Assembly: GCA_024195265.1 (NCBI GenBank)
Contig: JAJLRJ010000009.1
Coordinates: 10,241,291-10,305,290 of the forward strand
Length of the DNA: 64,000 bases
Origin: Dendrophyllia cribrosa
Lineage: Eukaryota > Cnidaria > Anthozoa > Scleractinia > Dendrophylliidae
Direction: 5' to 3'
Positions 44,528 through 55,392 of the stretch are shown piece by piece. The translations under genes and the position numbers were made by a program. Under the pieces are notes generated by a model. It searched no databases and was not told the origin of the DNA. It saw only the letters and a program-made list of their open reading frames with translations. The stretch's first letter is position 1; the number at the start of each line of letters is the position of its first letter.

Positions 44528-45603
44528 TTAACAAGCTATAGCAAATTCGAAGTGCATGTGACAATGACGAAAAAATATAAAAGGAATTAGAATTGCATCA
44601 TATAGTTCAAAGTACTTGGCATATTCTTCTATTCGAGGAAAGTTTCAAACTTTATTTTATATTTTAGGTGCTAAAGTTATCTAAAAGTATAATCTTTTAA
44701 CACCTCCAAAAAATAGTATTGCATTTTAAAATTTACATTTTCAGTTTGTTATCATTTTGAAATGAATGTATTTTAAATACATCAAAATATTCTCGTCTGT
44801 TGTTTTGCTCGAACATAAAAGTTTACTTACCATTAAATGCCTTTACTTTTTGCGCATCGTAAAATTTTTGTGAATATTAGACCCAAAAAATAATACAAAT
44901 TTACCATGTACAGGTATCCGCCGAGCTGTATCCTGTCCATCTTTATGTCATTTAAGTCACTTTCTTAACCGGATGAACACATCTCTCCCAAAATATAAGG
45001 ATATATATAAAAGGTCAATTTTGATAACAAGAACATGAACATTCTTCTTCGAGTTCTATGAAAGGGTTATCAGGAAAGATTCTAGTTTAAGTGGCCTCCA
45101 AAGTTCCCGCTTCTTCGAACCCATTTGTAATGTTTTCTTTTAGACCTAACTCTCTCGCTTATTATTGCGAAAATTTACCCATAAGGGAAATAAAATGCTT
45201 AATTAAAATGAAATTAAAGGGCCAACTAAAGCTCCCCTGAACGCGTTTTGACAAATCTTGAGTTGACTCTCTCTGAGCTGCCTTGAGCTGCCCTCTCCCT
45301 TTAGCGTTCGCTATTCTTATATTAATATCATCAAGTTTAAGTATTACTGAGCTGGATATTGTCTTCTTTTATTCTCGATTCCAGTTACTGAAAAGTGACA
45401 AACACGGAAAGGTGTGAAATAAAGCATTGCTTTAATTTATTACTTTTTATTCAAGCAAGTCGCTTGAACTGTCTTTGAACCACTATGAAACTAACTTCGA
45501 TTATCAAACATGATTATCAAATATTAAACTTATTTTACTTTCAATATACATCGATACATGTATGAGTTACGTCTATATATACATGAACACTCTATTCCAT
45601 CTT
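44528..45603. other. Intergenic, downstream of a GPCR; no gene seen
   Basis: AT-rich sequence without recognisable features. The last part probably includes the 3' UTR of the minus-strand receptor at 45604. Confidence 0.45.
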
Positions 45604-46608
45604 CTAGTCCAGAGTATTTCGGGAGACAAACGAAAAGACTCTATCAACTGAAGGGTCTTGGCATTTCATTAGGCGAACAGCAGCTTGCCTAAAGTCTGCC
45701 CTGTAAAATGAATAAATAAATGGGTTCACGCAGGACTGCAGAAACAAGAATAACAAGGACAACTTAATTAGCATTGGACTGACCAAATCAATTCGACTAA
45801 AAAGAAAACAGAAATTGTAATATATACGTGGTAACCAACATAATAAGTATACTGCAACTACTACGACACACGCTAAAGTGCCTTTCAATTTTCGAACATT
45901 GTTTGCTACACGACTTTGTTTTAAGGTCAAACTTAAACGCATTTTGTTGCAATTGTCGACCTGAATTCGATGTAATTGTTTTTTAATGGCGTACAGTATT
46001 TTAAAATTAATAGCCACCAACAAAAAGAAAGGAAATATAACAACGATAACTATAAGAATATTGGAGTAAACTCTGTCTATATATAAAGCTTTGTTCTTTG
46101 AATCACCGTGCTGCCAAAAATTTCTTGCGCCAGTCAAAAGACATGGAATTATCCAAACCGTTATCAAAATGTATGTTACTCGTTTTTTGGTCATGCTTGA
46201 GGCATAGCGAAGAGGACTAAAGAATGCTTCGTGTCGATCAAGCGAAATGGCAACAAGGTTCAAGATGTTTGCTCCAAAAGCGACGCCTTTCAGAGCTCTA
46301 ATGATCCAACAGTTAGGCGTCAGTGAATATTCACAGCCTGAACAAAAGACGGAGTAGAAAGGCATCACCAACGCGCCCATGCATATGTCTGAAATGGCCA
46401 AGCTTACGAGATAACTGTTCATATAGCTTCGACGAAGATGGCGCGACTTGAGGAACACCACGCAAGCCAAGGTATTTCCCGCCAAAATTACAACCGCGAT
46501 GATGCCATTCAGAAGCGCGAAGATCATGTCTAAAGTCGCGTCACAGGGAAGACCCAGAAATCCTTTCAGTCCGGATGCGTTAGCCGTTTCAAATCGAGAA
46601 AAGTTCAT
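45604..46608 (-). CDS. Class A GPCR, orphan, with DRH in place of DRY
   Basis: A 334-residue single-exon seven-transmembrane receptor related to the array genes and to the receptor at 7123. Landmarks: GN 44-45, D74 in TM2, DRH 124-126 followed by EAFFSPLRY instead of the usual AVxxPLRY, CWLP 257-260, NPFIY 295-299, then a longer tail with Cys316. Extracellular Cys22, Cys89, Cys92 and Cys100 (3.25) match the family layout and loop 2 has no cysteine; 3.32 is Lys107. Loop 3 is basic. The frame is intact and the start gives a normal N-terminus with an NxS-type sequon (NAS). The changed intracellular end of TM3 could alter coupling or basal activity. Ligand unknown. Confidence 0.9.
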   Translation of the reverse strand: MNFSRFETANASGLKGFLGLPCDATLDMIFALLNGIIAVVILAGNTLACVVFLKSRHLRRSYMNSYLVSLAISDICMGALVMPFYSVFCSGCEYSLTPNCWIIRALKGVAFGANILNLVAISLDRHEAFFSPLRYASSMTKKRVTYILITVWIIPCLLTGARNFWQHGDSKNKALYIDRVYSNILIVIVVIFPFFLLVAINFKILYAIKKQLHRIQVDNCNKMRLSLTLKQSRVANNVRKLKGTLACVVVVAVYLLCWLPRIYYNFCFLFSRIDLVSPMLIKLSLLFLFLQSCVNPFIYSFYRADFRQAAVRLMKCQDPSVDRVFSFVSRNTLD

Positions 46609-46972
46609 TTTTGTCTGGTTTCATCTGTATCTCACTTTTCTGCATATAAAATTGCTGCGACGACAAACGCTTACTTGTTAGTTCAGTTCTGAATATTCTG
46701 GACCAACTTTCAACTATACTGGCATGAGCACAGCTTTTTATAAGGACTGAATTGTTATAATAGAGTGTTCAAATATTGGCCAATTGCAACTACCACTTTC
46801 GATCTTGAATACGTGGTTCTCTCCATGACAGTCTTTTATCCTTTTTTCTCAATACTCCTGAATACTAATTGACCTTCTTGTGTAAACACTATCAATTCTC
46901 GGGATTTATGAGGTCATAATTTACACAAGAAAGTGTTTTAGTAGTCGATCGAGCTGACAGGTAACAATTATT

Positions 46973-47255
46973 AGAGCAGTTTTCAATTGAGTGTCGTAAA
47001 ACCAAAACCAAAGTAATTACTCTGACCAATCACAGCAGTCGTAAACAATCCAATGAACCAATCAGAGCTCGAAGCAATTACATGTCGCGGGCGCCAAGCG
47101 CGGGAAAAGCGTGCGAGCAAGTCACGATTGGTTTTGGTTTTACTTCTGATTGGTCGAGAAAGTGGCGCGAGATTTTTTAGCCAATCACAAAGCGTAGCAA
47201 TGCAAAACCAAAGCAATTGTGTAATTACTTTCGACAGTCAATTGAAAACAGCTCT
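46973..47255. mobile_element. agagc-type MITE with CCAAT boxes
   Basis: Ends agagcagttttcaattga / tcaattgaaaacagctct with attatt directly outside each end. The interior has several ccaatca / tgattgg elements and other inverted words (aaccaaaaccaaag). A diverged relative lies at 53150-53366. No coding. Confidence 0.8.
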
Positions 47256-48449
47256 ATTATTATTTATTATATTTCTCATTTTCTCCTCTGCAATATCTGG
47301 TCAAACGTTTCCGTGCAATAAACGATATTTTGGTCAGTAATTGCACTCTTTTTGATGGTTGCAGATGGCAAAGATCAATTAAGTTGCATTGAACTTCGAA
47401 TTCGACAGCTGATGTAATAATATTTTAAAATACTCTCGTATGTTCATTGTAAATACAATTATGTGACGTGTTACTCTTTACATCATTTATCTTGTAAATT
47501 GCGCTTTATCAGAGGCTGAGCTTATCCATTACATGGGAATAAAAAGGACTACAGCGGTAAACCTTCAGTCGGCGAAAAGGCAACGTTGTTGATGTTTATG
47601 ATATCATAGTCAGAGCAAAAACAGACTTTTCGACCGTTTCCATCCATCGTTAATTGTAAAAAATTTTCACCAGTCCAACAAAAGCACACTTAGGATTTAA
47701 TTACATTGTCAGGGTAATTCTGACAACTGAAGGTCAATAAAACTTTCCGGTCTCGGTTTTATTAAAGTGCCTATGAAATGAAATTTTCGACCCGTTTTTT
47801 ATGAATCAGTGGACCATGGACTTCAATTTTTTAGTATAAAAAACGGGTCGAAAATTTCATTTTATATGCACTTTAAGAGTGGATATTACTCTTCCCCATC
47901 TAAATAAGTTGCCGTCTAAAATTTCAATTGTTCAGTGGACAGGGATGTATTTAATGGGTAAAGATATATGTTTGCTTTTTTTAACAAATGGGGCCTGATC
48001 ATCAGAAGCCAATATAACAATAATGGTTTTCCAATTGTGCCTATCTGCACATAATAGAGTCATTCTTGACATTTCTTTTTCTCAAGATTTTGTGTGAAAA
48101 ATCATCAACGGTTGTTCATTTGTTGTTAACATTGAAAGCAAAATACTAACGAAAAGATTGCTAAAGTCCTTGCTGAGCTAGTTCACACTAAAAGCTGTAG
48201 CCAGTCAATTAGAAAAATTAAAGCTCTGGAAACTGTGCGAAAAAAATAAACAACAGTTCTGGAAGAAAATATCTTTCTGACCACAATACCCGTTTACTTT
48301 TAAGTAAATACTTAAAAGTATTGTTGTACTAAATGCTGCCATTTAAGGTCTAAAGTTGAAGAGTTCTAACTTTATAATACATCCAAGTGTACAGCGGCGA
48401 ACAGAGAATAGGTCCTGGTCCTCAAGGCCGCACGTTCTGTTCGTTAACT
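47256..48449. other. Intergenic with one small MITE
   Basis: No gene. Positions 47762-47876 form a ~115-bp inverted repeat, ttaaagtgc..atgaaattttcgacccgt and its complement. The remainder is featureless, AT-rich sequence. Confidence 0.55.
47762..47876. mobile_element. Small ttaaagtgc-type MITE
   Basis: Arms of about 40 bp (cgacccgttttttat and complement near the centre), ends ttaaagtgc / gcactttaa. Its ends resemble those of the long-TIR element at 32017-32980. Confidence 0.8.
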
Positions 48450-48623
48450 TAGGGCCTGGTCGCACTACAGTCAAAAACAAAAATTAGTTTTAGCCCGTGC
48501 AAAATGACATAAAAACAAAAACATTCCACGAAAAGAGTGTCTCACCGGAACGGTTTTTTTTTGTTTTCCTCGATTTTTGCACGGGCTAATTTTTGTTTTT
48601 GACTGTAGTGCGACCAGGCCCTA
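48450..48623. mobile_element. PIF/Harbinger-like MITE (tagggcctggtcgcac)
   Basis: A 174-bp inverted repeat, ends tagggcctggtcgcactaca and complement, with act directly outside both ends (48447-48449, 48624-48626). Ends rich in GGGCC and a 3-bp duplication suggest PIF/Harbinger, not proven. Confidence 0.8.
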
Positions 48624-50079
48624 ACTAATAATATAAAATAACCAATAAATGCGTCTACTTGAGTTTATAGGTGCATTATCATGCGAATGAAACGCAGGAT
48701 AATGTCCTAGATCAATGAACAAAAACGTTTCTGATCTCAGATATCAAACAATTGCGTTGTAATGAGTAGTATTCGTTTATTTAGAAGGCTTACTTATTCT
48801 GCAAAGCGTGTTGCAGATATAATTCAGTGGTCTCTGCATTTAATTCCTGAGACTCTCATTACACACTTTAACTTGATGAATAATTTAAACTGGATCAGTA
48901 TCAGCACTATATAGCTGAAGACTTCGTGCAGTGCAGCTCTTGAAAGCTGGAAGAGAGCAGTCACAATATCACGACAAAAGGTTTACATCTGTCATTAATA
49001 AGTTGTAGTACAAAGCGGCTTGTTCAAACAAGAAGCTCAAATCTCCGGTGCTTAACCCTTTTTTGGCTACAGTCAAGCCTTCAGTCGGTAAAATGAATCT
49101 AATATTTATTTTGTCTGTGCATGAAATGCTACTCTGCGATCATTATAATGAAAGCTCTTCAGCTGTACCCTTTTGTGGTACTGTTTATTTTGCGGTACAA
49201 GGGGTTCTAACATCCTTTTCAGCAATACTTTACCACGGATGATACTTAATCATAAATTGTGATCTAAGCCGCTCTTGAGGGTGAAAGGCTGATCATTATA
49301 ATGTTCCATAAGTGTTATTGAAAAACACCGGTAGATTTCAGATTAAAGGGCGAGTTAATATGAAAGTAGGTCCAATATTCACTTTTGGTAGCACCAAACA
49401 AAATAGTTTTCTTTACTCCATTGAATTAAGTAGGAAAACTAGAAGAAAAGATCTATGTTCATTCATTCGCTGCGATAGATGTCAATATTGATGATGTAGC
49501 ATTTCATACTATGTCCAATTAACGGCTTTTGCTCGCCCTTCATGACTCCCGGTCCGACACCCACTAAGTATAAAAAGAATGTTCCATATTCTCGAGTTGG
49601 CTCATAGCAGCCTTTGTTTAAGAATGGGCTTGTGATAATTCTTATCAATTTTCACTACGAGTTCTTTTAAAATTCTTGTTGTTGTTGTTGTTGTTGTTCT
49701 TTCAGAAAAATATATATATATAAAAACGAAACAATTTTCCGACCGGGAATTGCTTAATTTAAATTTCAAAACCCTGCTTATTGAACAGAAACAGGAGCCC
49801 ATCAATAATAGGCTCCTGACAGAAACAATGACCTTAAAGGCCCATCGGCACTTACCGTGATTCATTGCGGACGTTCTAGAATTTCTGGGGCCACGAAATT
49901 CAGTTTTGTATCGGTGAAGTTTGATTCCTAAAAAAATCCGTTTACATCGGGGAATCTGTTTCGTCTATTAACTTCAAGATCATTTCTTTCAAATATTTAG
50001 TTCATATTCAAGGCATTGCATCTTGTTTTTGTATGTTTTCTTTTATTTTCCATCGTTACTGATACGTTTTCTAAGCAAC
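48624..50079. other. Intergenic, no gene seen
   Basis: Contains a (GTT)n run at about 49676-49698 and a (TA)n run near 49711. No supported coding or RNA gene. Confidence 0.45.
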
Positions 50080-50607
50080 GCCGCCGAAGCACATTTCCCT
50101 TTCGTAAACGGTCGATGCCATTTTAGCGACACTTTGAAAAATTTTCACAAATTTTAGAGTTATTTTTTCTATCAGAAAAAGAAAAATGCAATTAATTACC
50201 TAGAATCGAACCCGTAACCTCTACATGCTAACATCTCTCCCTTACCACTAGACTACTGGGTTGATCCGGCAAACCCACGAAAAATTTAATTATAAAAGAT
50301 GCTTTTCTTAATATATATCAATAACGGGTCACCCTAACCCTAAATCTTACCTAACCGCGAATCTAGCTTAGATCTAATCATCGCTTTACCTAGGCCCAAT
50401 TTTATCTAATAATGATAGCCTATTTTCGTCCCAATCCAGGCATAAACTAGAGAGAAATAGCATCGACCATTACAAAAGGCTTGGTTACTAATGAATGCTA
50501 ATGATGGCATCGACCGTTAAAAATGGCATCGACCGTTTGCTAATAATGGCATAGACCGTTAAAAATGGCATCGACCGTTTACGAAAGGGAAATCAGCGCC
50601 GCCGAAG
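50080..50607. mobile_element. Foldback element FB2 with 10-bp direct repeats and a tRNA-like centre
   Basis: The direct repeat gccgccgaag at 50080-50089 and 50598-50607 flanks an element whose 32-bp inverted ends begin atttccctttcgtaaacgg (50093-50124 and 50562-50593). The right side has extra tandem units of atggcatcgaccgtt. The interior includes a minus-strand tRNA-like module. No transposase. The 10-bp duplication would suit a Mutator-like element; the class is an inference. Confidence 0.78.
50182..50262 (-). ncRNA. tRNA-like Pol III module in FB2
   Basis: Minus strand: A-box-like tagtctagtggta (50243-50255), B box gggttcgattct (50202-50213) and an oligo-T run (50182-50186) downstream. 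A and B boxes are about 40 nt apart, as in tRNA genes. The rest folds poorly, so it is tRNA-derived rather than a normal tRNA. Confidence 0.55.
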
Positions 50608-50936
50608 GCTAGAGGCCGGCTGTCAAGAAACGAGACCTTCAGAAGGTTTGGCTCAGAAATTCGGTCGTCCGTGGAAAGGAAATATGTATATTAGATTGCT
50701 TACTAGTTAATATTTATTTCCGAATCTTTCCATTGTAATTGTTTAGTACATTCGTTTTCCAGATACTGTGAGTTGACATTTAAATCATACCATCGATAAC
50801 CGTGACCGTTCGACTGGAATGAATAATGCCCCCTGGAGATGTAAACAACAGGAAAAGCTCGAACCGTCACCGCCCGTCACCGCCTGTCATGGAATAAAAT
50901 AAGAATATATTAGCTGTAATCCACTTCCATCCTTAA
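50608..50936. other. Intergenic, no gene seen
   Basis: About 330 bp without recognisable features. Confidence 0.45.
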
Positions 50937-51323
50937 GGCCCTGTCACACTATTGCGTATGAGAGAAACGTATGAGTTGTGTATGAAAATTCATGAAATAA
51001 TTTTCATACGCACAAAATGACCAGCGTACTTGACCTATGAGTAACGTACCTCTTGCGTAACTCTCGCGTATTCAGCGTATGCCTAGCGTATGCTTAGCGT
51101 ATAAACCATACGTCCGAACACGCACAAAGTTTTTAAGCATGCTTAAAAAAAAAATTCTGCCTCGCCGTATGCCAGCGTATTGCCACCGTATGCGACTGTG
51201 CTTCAAACGTATACAACCTATGCCTAACGTACCCCCAGCGTATGTCAGCGTATACCAGCGTATGAGTTATATTTTTCATACGCTGGCATACGCCAGTACG
51301 ATACGCAATAGTGTGACAGGGCC
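50937..51323. mobile_element. TACG-array MITE, copy 3 (opposite orientation)
   Basis: 387 bp, ends ggccctgtcacac / gtgtgacagggcc, same family as 43239 and 44121 but inverted relative to them. It retains the central aagcatgctt palindrome and the dense 10-11-bp-spaced TACG/CGTA motifs. Confidence 0.8.
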
Positions 51324-52198
51324 ATAATCCTGCGTCTTATCCCCGAACTATTTCAATTGTTCTGTAGAATCTTTTTATCCAATTTAATTGCATATTTGGT
51401 GGTATTTGGCAATATAACATATGCATGGAAATTAGGAAAGAGAAATTGCAATATTTTGAGGGGAAATTACTGTCCTTATAAGTAACCTATAAAATAACCG
51501 TAAGGTAAATGTTTGCTGAGAATTATCGTTTCCTAACCTCAGAAACCCCAGTGAAAATTGCCCAATAAATAAAAAAAAACGTTTGGTTAACTTACGGAAA
51601 ACTAACAAATATACCTGCAGATTAATTCACGATTTCCACTGGGTATTAAAAACTGGCCTGAGATTTTAACCGTAGATGCTAGCACCTTGCTGTAAACGAA
51701 TAACTGAAAACTGACCAATTGTAATTATGTTTAATTAATTAAGTTTTACAAATTGACTAGAAAATTGTCAACTATAAATTTCTAGGTGATTGAAGTATAT
51801 GTGGACTGGGTTGAAAACTAACAAAAATCCCCTGTCTTAACCTTACACTTAACTTTGAATGCCTTTAATGTGGAAAATGTATGTTTTAAGCTGAACGTTT
51901 TTACTGTCAAGCTATCGAGCTATTTTCCATGTATTCGATGGCCAAGACATCGATGGCCTAGATGATATAAACTTCTTTTGTGAGTATAAACGGCCAGTTT
52001 CCTGAGTTATGACACGTTGCACGCGCACAATGATACCAACACGCACGTGGCCAGACAATCGTCCATTTTGTTCTGCCCAAAGTATATGGTTGCTTACTTT
52101 AAGAAACAAAACAACATACTGGAGCTTCCTTTCTCTTTAATTTTATATTTATTTACTGTAACTGTTTACAATACAGGGCAATAAACTAAACTTGAAAC
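51324..52198. other. Intergenic, no gene seen
   Basis: AT-rich, no recognisable repeat or gene. Confidence 0.45.
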
Positions 52199-53050
52199 TT
52201 GAAATAATCAATGTTTCGATACCAATAACCACAGAGAATACAATGACATTTTTCTTTGAAGATAGTGGCAATTGTATTCTGTTCGAATAAGGACACACAG
52301 AACGTTTACTTGAAAATGGAAAACTTTTAAGGATTATTGTTTTCTGTATTATATTTTGCAAACATCTGCCCTTTTGCCTCGATTTTTCAAATAATTCCAC
52401 TTTAATTAAAGTCACTACAGGCAAAATTAGTGCACTGTGAGTAAGTTAGACTTCCTTAAGGACAAAGGGTATAAAACAAACCAATACTTTTCCTGTATTT
52501 GTTTACACAAAGATTGACAACAGAGGTTTCCTAATATGTAAAAAATGAAGTCTGAAAGTCAGGCTTAAAGTAAACATAGACTTTTTGTGAAATATTTAAA
52601 AACACAGTGTGGACACCGTGGACCCCCTTGTGATTGAAATGTATGGGCCCCCTTGTCAAATCTCAGGGACTCATTTATGAAAAAATGTAGTCCAAGATAT
52701 TTGAATGTTATACTTCACACAGCTTTTTCGTTAGAACCGATGTTTAATAGTGACAATATCAATTTGTATTTTGCACGAAAATCAGATTTTCACCTTATTG
52801 AATTAAAATTTACTTTGCTGCACGCCTTAGAGAACGCGACTAAAATAGAGAGCCTGGATGGGGGTGTTTGGAATCTAACTGACAACCTTCAGTTAATTTT
52901 GACAGATTTCAGCTATCAGTCATCCGAAAACGACTCGGCATTTATTCTTAGCTGACAGTTAAAATTTTGACCAATTCTCAGCCGACATCGAAAGAAAGAA
53001 GAGATTTCTACCAACAGTTCCCACACCTGAAGAACTTGTCGGAATGTTTT
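52199..53050 (-). pseudogene. Truncated duplicate of the 53394-54263 GPCR start and 5' flank
   Basis: On the minus strand about 50 bp (52199-52250) match the beginning of the receptor (IVFSVVIGIE..LII) and then stop abruptly; a ~13-bp deletion directly after the ATG also breaks the frame. Upstream of this the sequence follows the 5' flank of the intact gene (54264-55130) through phrases such as gggtataaaacaaaccaatactttt and gaaagtcaggcttaaag. It is a partial segmental copy holding only the first half of TM1 and has no coding value. Confidence 0.8.
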
Positions 53051-53149
53051 TCAAATGTGTTGACCCACCGTGTCCTCGAAAACTGACGACCCTTCCGTAC
53101 AGGAAAGGCTATTGTTTACGTGGTTTAATAAAATACAGTACATTATTTT

Positions 53150-53366
53150 AGAGCGGTTTTCAATTATGCTCCGTAAAACAAAAAACCAAAGTGACCACCT
53201 TGGCAAAACACAACAAACAAAGACAATCAATGACCAATCAGCGCTCCAAGGAAATTCATGTAGTCGGCGCCAAACGCGGAAAAACGCGTGCGAGTAAGTC
53301 ACGATTAGTTTACTTCTGATTGGTTGAGGAATTACTTTCGACACTCCGGACAATTAAAAACCACTG
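53150..53366. mobile_element. Diverged agagc-type MITE beside the GPCR stop codon
   Basis: Left end agagcggttttcaatta; the interior shares caccaaa/ccaatca words, the gcgccaa.cgcgg block and acttctgattggt with the 46973 element. The right end aattaaaaaccact is decayed. It ends within ~30 bp of the receptor stop codon, so it lies in that gene's 3' region. Confidence 0.7.
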
Positions 53367-53393
53367 TATTAACATGAGGGTGCTATTCTCCTC

Positions 53394-54263
53394 TTAGAAC
53401 TGCGGTAGTTCTATATTTTCTTGTCGTCTTCTCAGTAATCTATTCAGAGTTTTCTTAAAAATTGGCATTCTATAGCTATACGCGATAGGATTCACTACAG
53501 AGTTACCCATATGTAAAACAGTTGCTATCTTGACAACTTCTTCAGAAAGACAACTGTGACAGAAGTCACCCACAGTGTACAAAATTAAAGCTGGAAGCCA
53601 ACAAGCAAATGACAATGCTATTACGACGAATAAAGTTTTAGAGAGTTTTATGTTTCGTTCCATGTTTCGCCTTTGATTACAGTCAAATACTTGGGATGCA
53701 CGTTTTAAATGAGACCGTATAACAATGTAACTTACGCAAATAATACAAAGGCACGATATAACAACGGAGTTCATGATTAAATTCGTATACCGTAAATGCC
53801 ACAATCCTGAAGTTCCTAGAATATATAGGGAAATTACAGTTGCCCCAACGGCCCAAGTAGAAGAGACACAGTAGATGTATAGTCTAGCGCTTGTGGTTCG
53901 GTGAACAAGCGGCCGCAAAACTGCGAAAGTGCGTTCCAGTGAAATGACGGCGAGAGAAACGACTGAAATCGTTGAAAACATGACAACAAATATTGAAAAA
54001 TAGTAACCAACGATCACATCATCAAACCCAGATGTTGCAAGGAGAAAAGGAATGCTTCTAGCAATAAAAGATGTCGATATTGGTTCGGCGACGCCCACTA
54101 ACAAATCGACCACCGCCAGATTGAGCAGAAGATAGCAAGTTCGCCTTAGACTGCCAGAGCGTTGACTCCAAAAAACGAAAATTGTAAAAGCATTCCCGAC
54201 ACAGATAATCAATGCTTCGATACCAATAACCACAGAGAATACAATAACTGTGGTCATCGACAT
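53394..54263 (-). CDS. Class A GPCR, second subfamily (ERT / NPIAY)
   Basis: A 289-residue single-exon receptor from a different branch than the other six. GN 23-24, D53 in TM2, ERT 110-112 followed by FAVLRPL (DRY position), CWLP 221-224, NPIAY 258-262, then a basic tail RLLRRRQ. The N-terminus before TM1 is only a few residues and there is no cysteine at 3.25, so the canonical TM3-loop 2 disulfide is absent. Loop 3 outside carries CHSC (235-238), which could form its own disulfide. Short-N-terminus receptors lacking the 3.25 cysteine occur among melanocortin- and cannabinoid-like groups, but I do not assign a ligand. The frame is intact. A decayed copy of its 5' end lies at 52199-53050. Confidence 0.88.
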   Translation of the reverse strand: MSMTTVIVFSVVIGIEALIICVGNAFTIFVFWSQRSGSLRRTCYLLLNLAVVDLLVGVAEPISTSFIARSIPFLLATSGFDDVIVGYYFSIFVVMFSTISVVSLAVISLERTFAVLRPLVHRTTSARLYIYCVSSTWAVGATVISLYILGTSGLWHLRYTNLIMNSVVISCLCIICVSYIVIRSHLKRASQVFDCNQRRNMERNIKLSKTLFVVIALSFACWLPALILYTVGDFCHSCLSEEVVKIATVLHMGNSVVNPIAYSYRMPIFKKTLNRLLRRRQENIELPQF

Positions 54264-55189
54264 TTTTCTGAACTGAATGAGTGAAGACTATAGAGAAGTT
54301 GTCTTGTGTTCGACAAAAGACACAAAGAACGTCATCTTCATAAAAGAAAACTTATAAGGTATAGTGTTGTCATCAGAATTTCGCAAACATCTGCCTTTTT
54401 TGCCCCAACTTTCAATTAATTTCATTTTAATTAAAGTCGGCACTACACTGTGCAGGCTAAATTAAATAAAAATCAGTAACCGTAATCAAGTTTTGTTGAA
54501 TGAGTGCACTGTGAGTAGGTAAGACTTCCTTCAGAACAAAGGGTATAAAACAAACCAATACTTTTCCGTTATTTGTTTTGATGAAGCTTGATAACTGAGG
54601 TTTCCTGTACTATGTACAAAATCAAGTCTGAAAGTCAGGCTTAAAGAGAACAAAGACCTTTTATGAAAGACCTTTCGTTAAATATATAAAAACCCAGTGT
54701 TTACACTGAAATTGTCCAATGAGGACACGAAGGCTCCCCTTGTGTGTAAAATATATGGGTCCCCTTTTCAAATTTCACCGGAGCTCTTAATGAAAATTAA
54801 GGTAGTCCAAGATAATTGAACGTAATAATTTTACACAGGTTTTTCGGTGGAACCGATGTGTAATGGTGACGATATCAATTTGTATTTCGCAAAAAAAAAA
54901 ATAATAGATGTTTACTTTTCTCTTAGAATTCAGTTTGCTGCGCGCCTTAGAGTGCGCGACCAAAATGGAGAGCCTGCGGTGGGGGTGTTTGGAATCTCAA
55001 TGTAAGCTATTAGTAAATTTTGACATATCTCAGCTATCAGTCACCTAAAAACAACTCGGCATGAATTAATTCTCAGCTGATAGTTAAAATTTTGACCAAT
55101 TCTCATTGTTCACCTATCAGTCAAACCCAATCCATATACTATTGTTTATGTGGTAAAATAAAACACAGTACATTCAGCGAACATAGCAT
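54264..55189. other. 5' flank of the 53394-54263 GPCR, source of the upstream duplication
   Basis: No gene. Its sequence is paralogous to 52250-53050. Being retained in both copies, it probably includes the promoter and 5' UTR of the receptor, but I see no decisive promoter element. Confidence 0.5.
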
Positions 55190-55392
55190 TTAATAGACCA
55201 TTTCCGAGTTGCCTTTAGCCTCTCTATCAAAGCGAGGCTAGGTGCACAACCTTTCATATGAAGATGAGTTTTCATTCACATGCAAATAAAACCTATTTGC
55301 ATGTGAAAGAAAACTCATTTTCATATGAAAGGTTGTGCACCTAGCCTCGCTTTGACAACGAGGCATAACGTAACTCGGAAATGGCCTATTAA
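55190..55392. mobile_element. TTAA-flanked MITE with tagacc/ggccta ends
   Basis: TTAA at 55190-55193 and 55389-55392 flank tagaccatttccgagtt .. aactcggaaatggccta. A second, internal inverted pair (gcacaacctttcatatgaa) makes the element almost wholly palindromic. No coding. Confidence 0.82.

Noticed and set aside
51079..51327. 82-codon open frame
   Set aside because: It lies wholly within TACG-array MITE copy 3 and is not kept open in copies 1 and 2.
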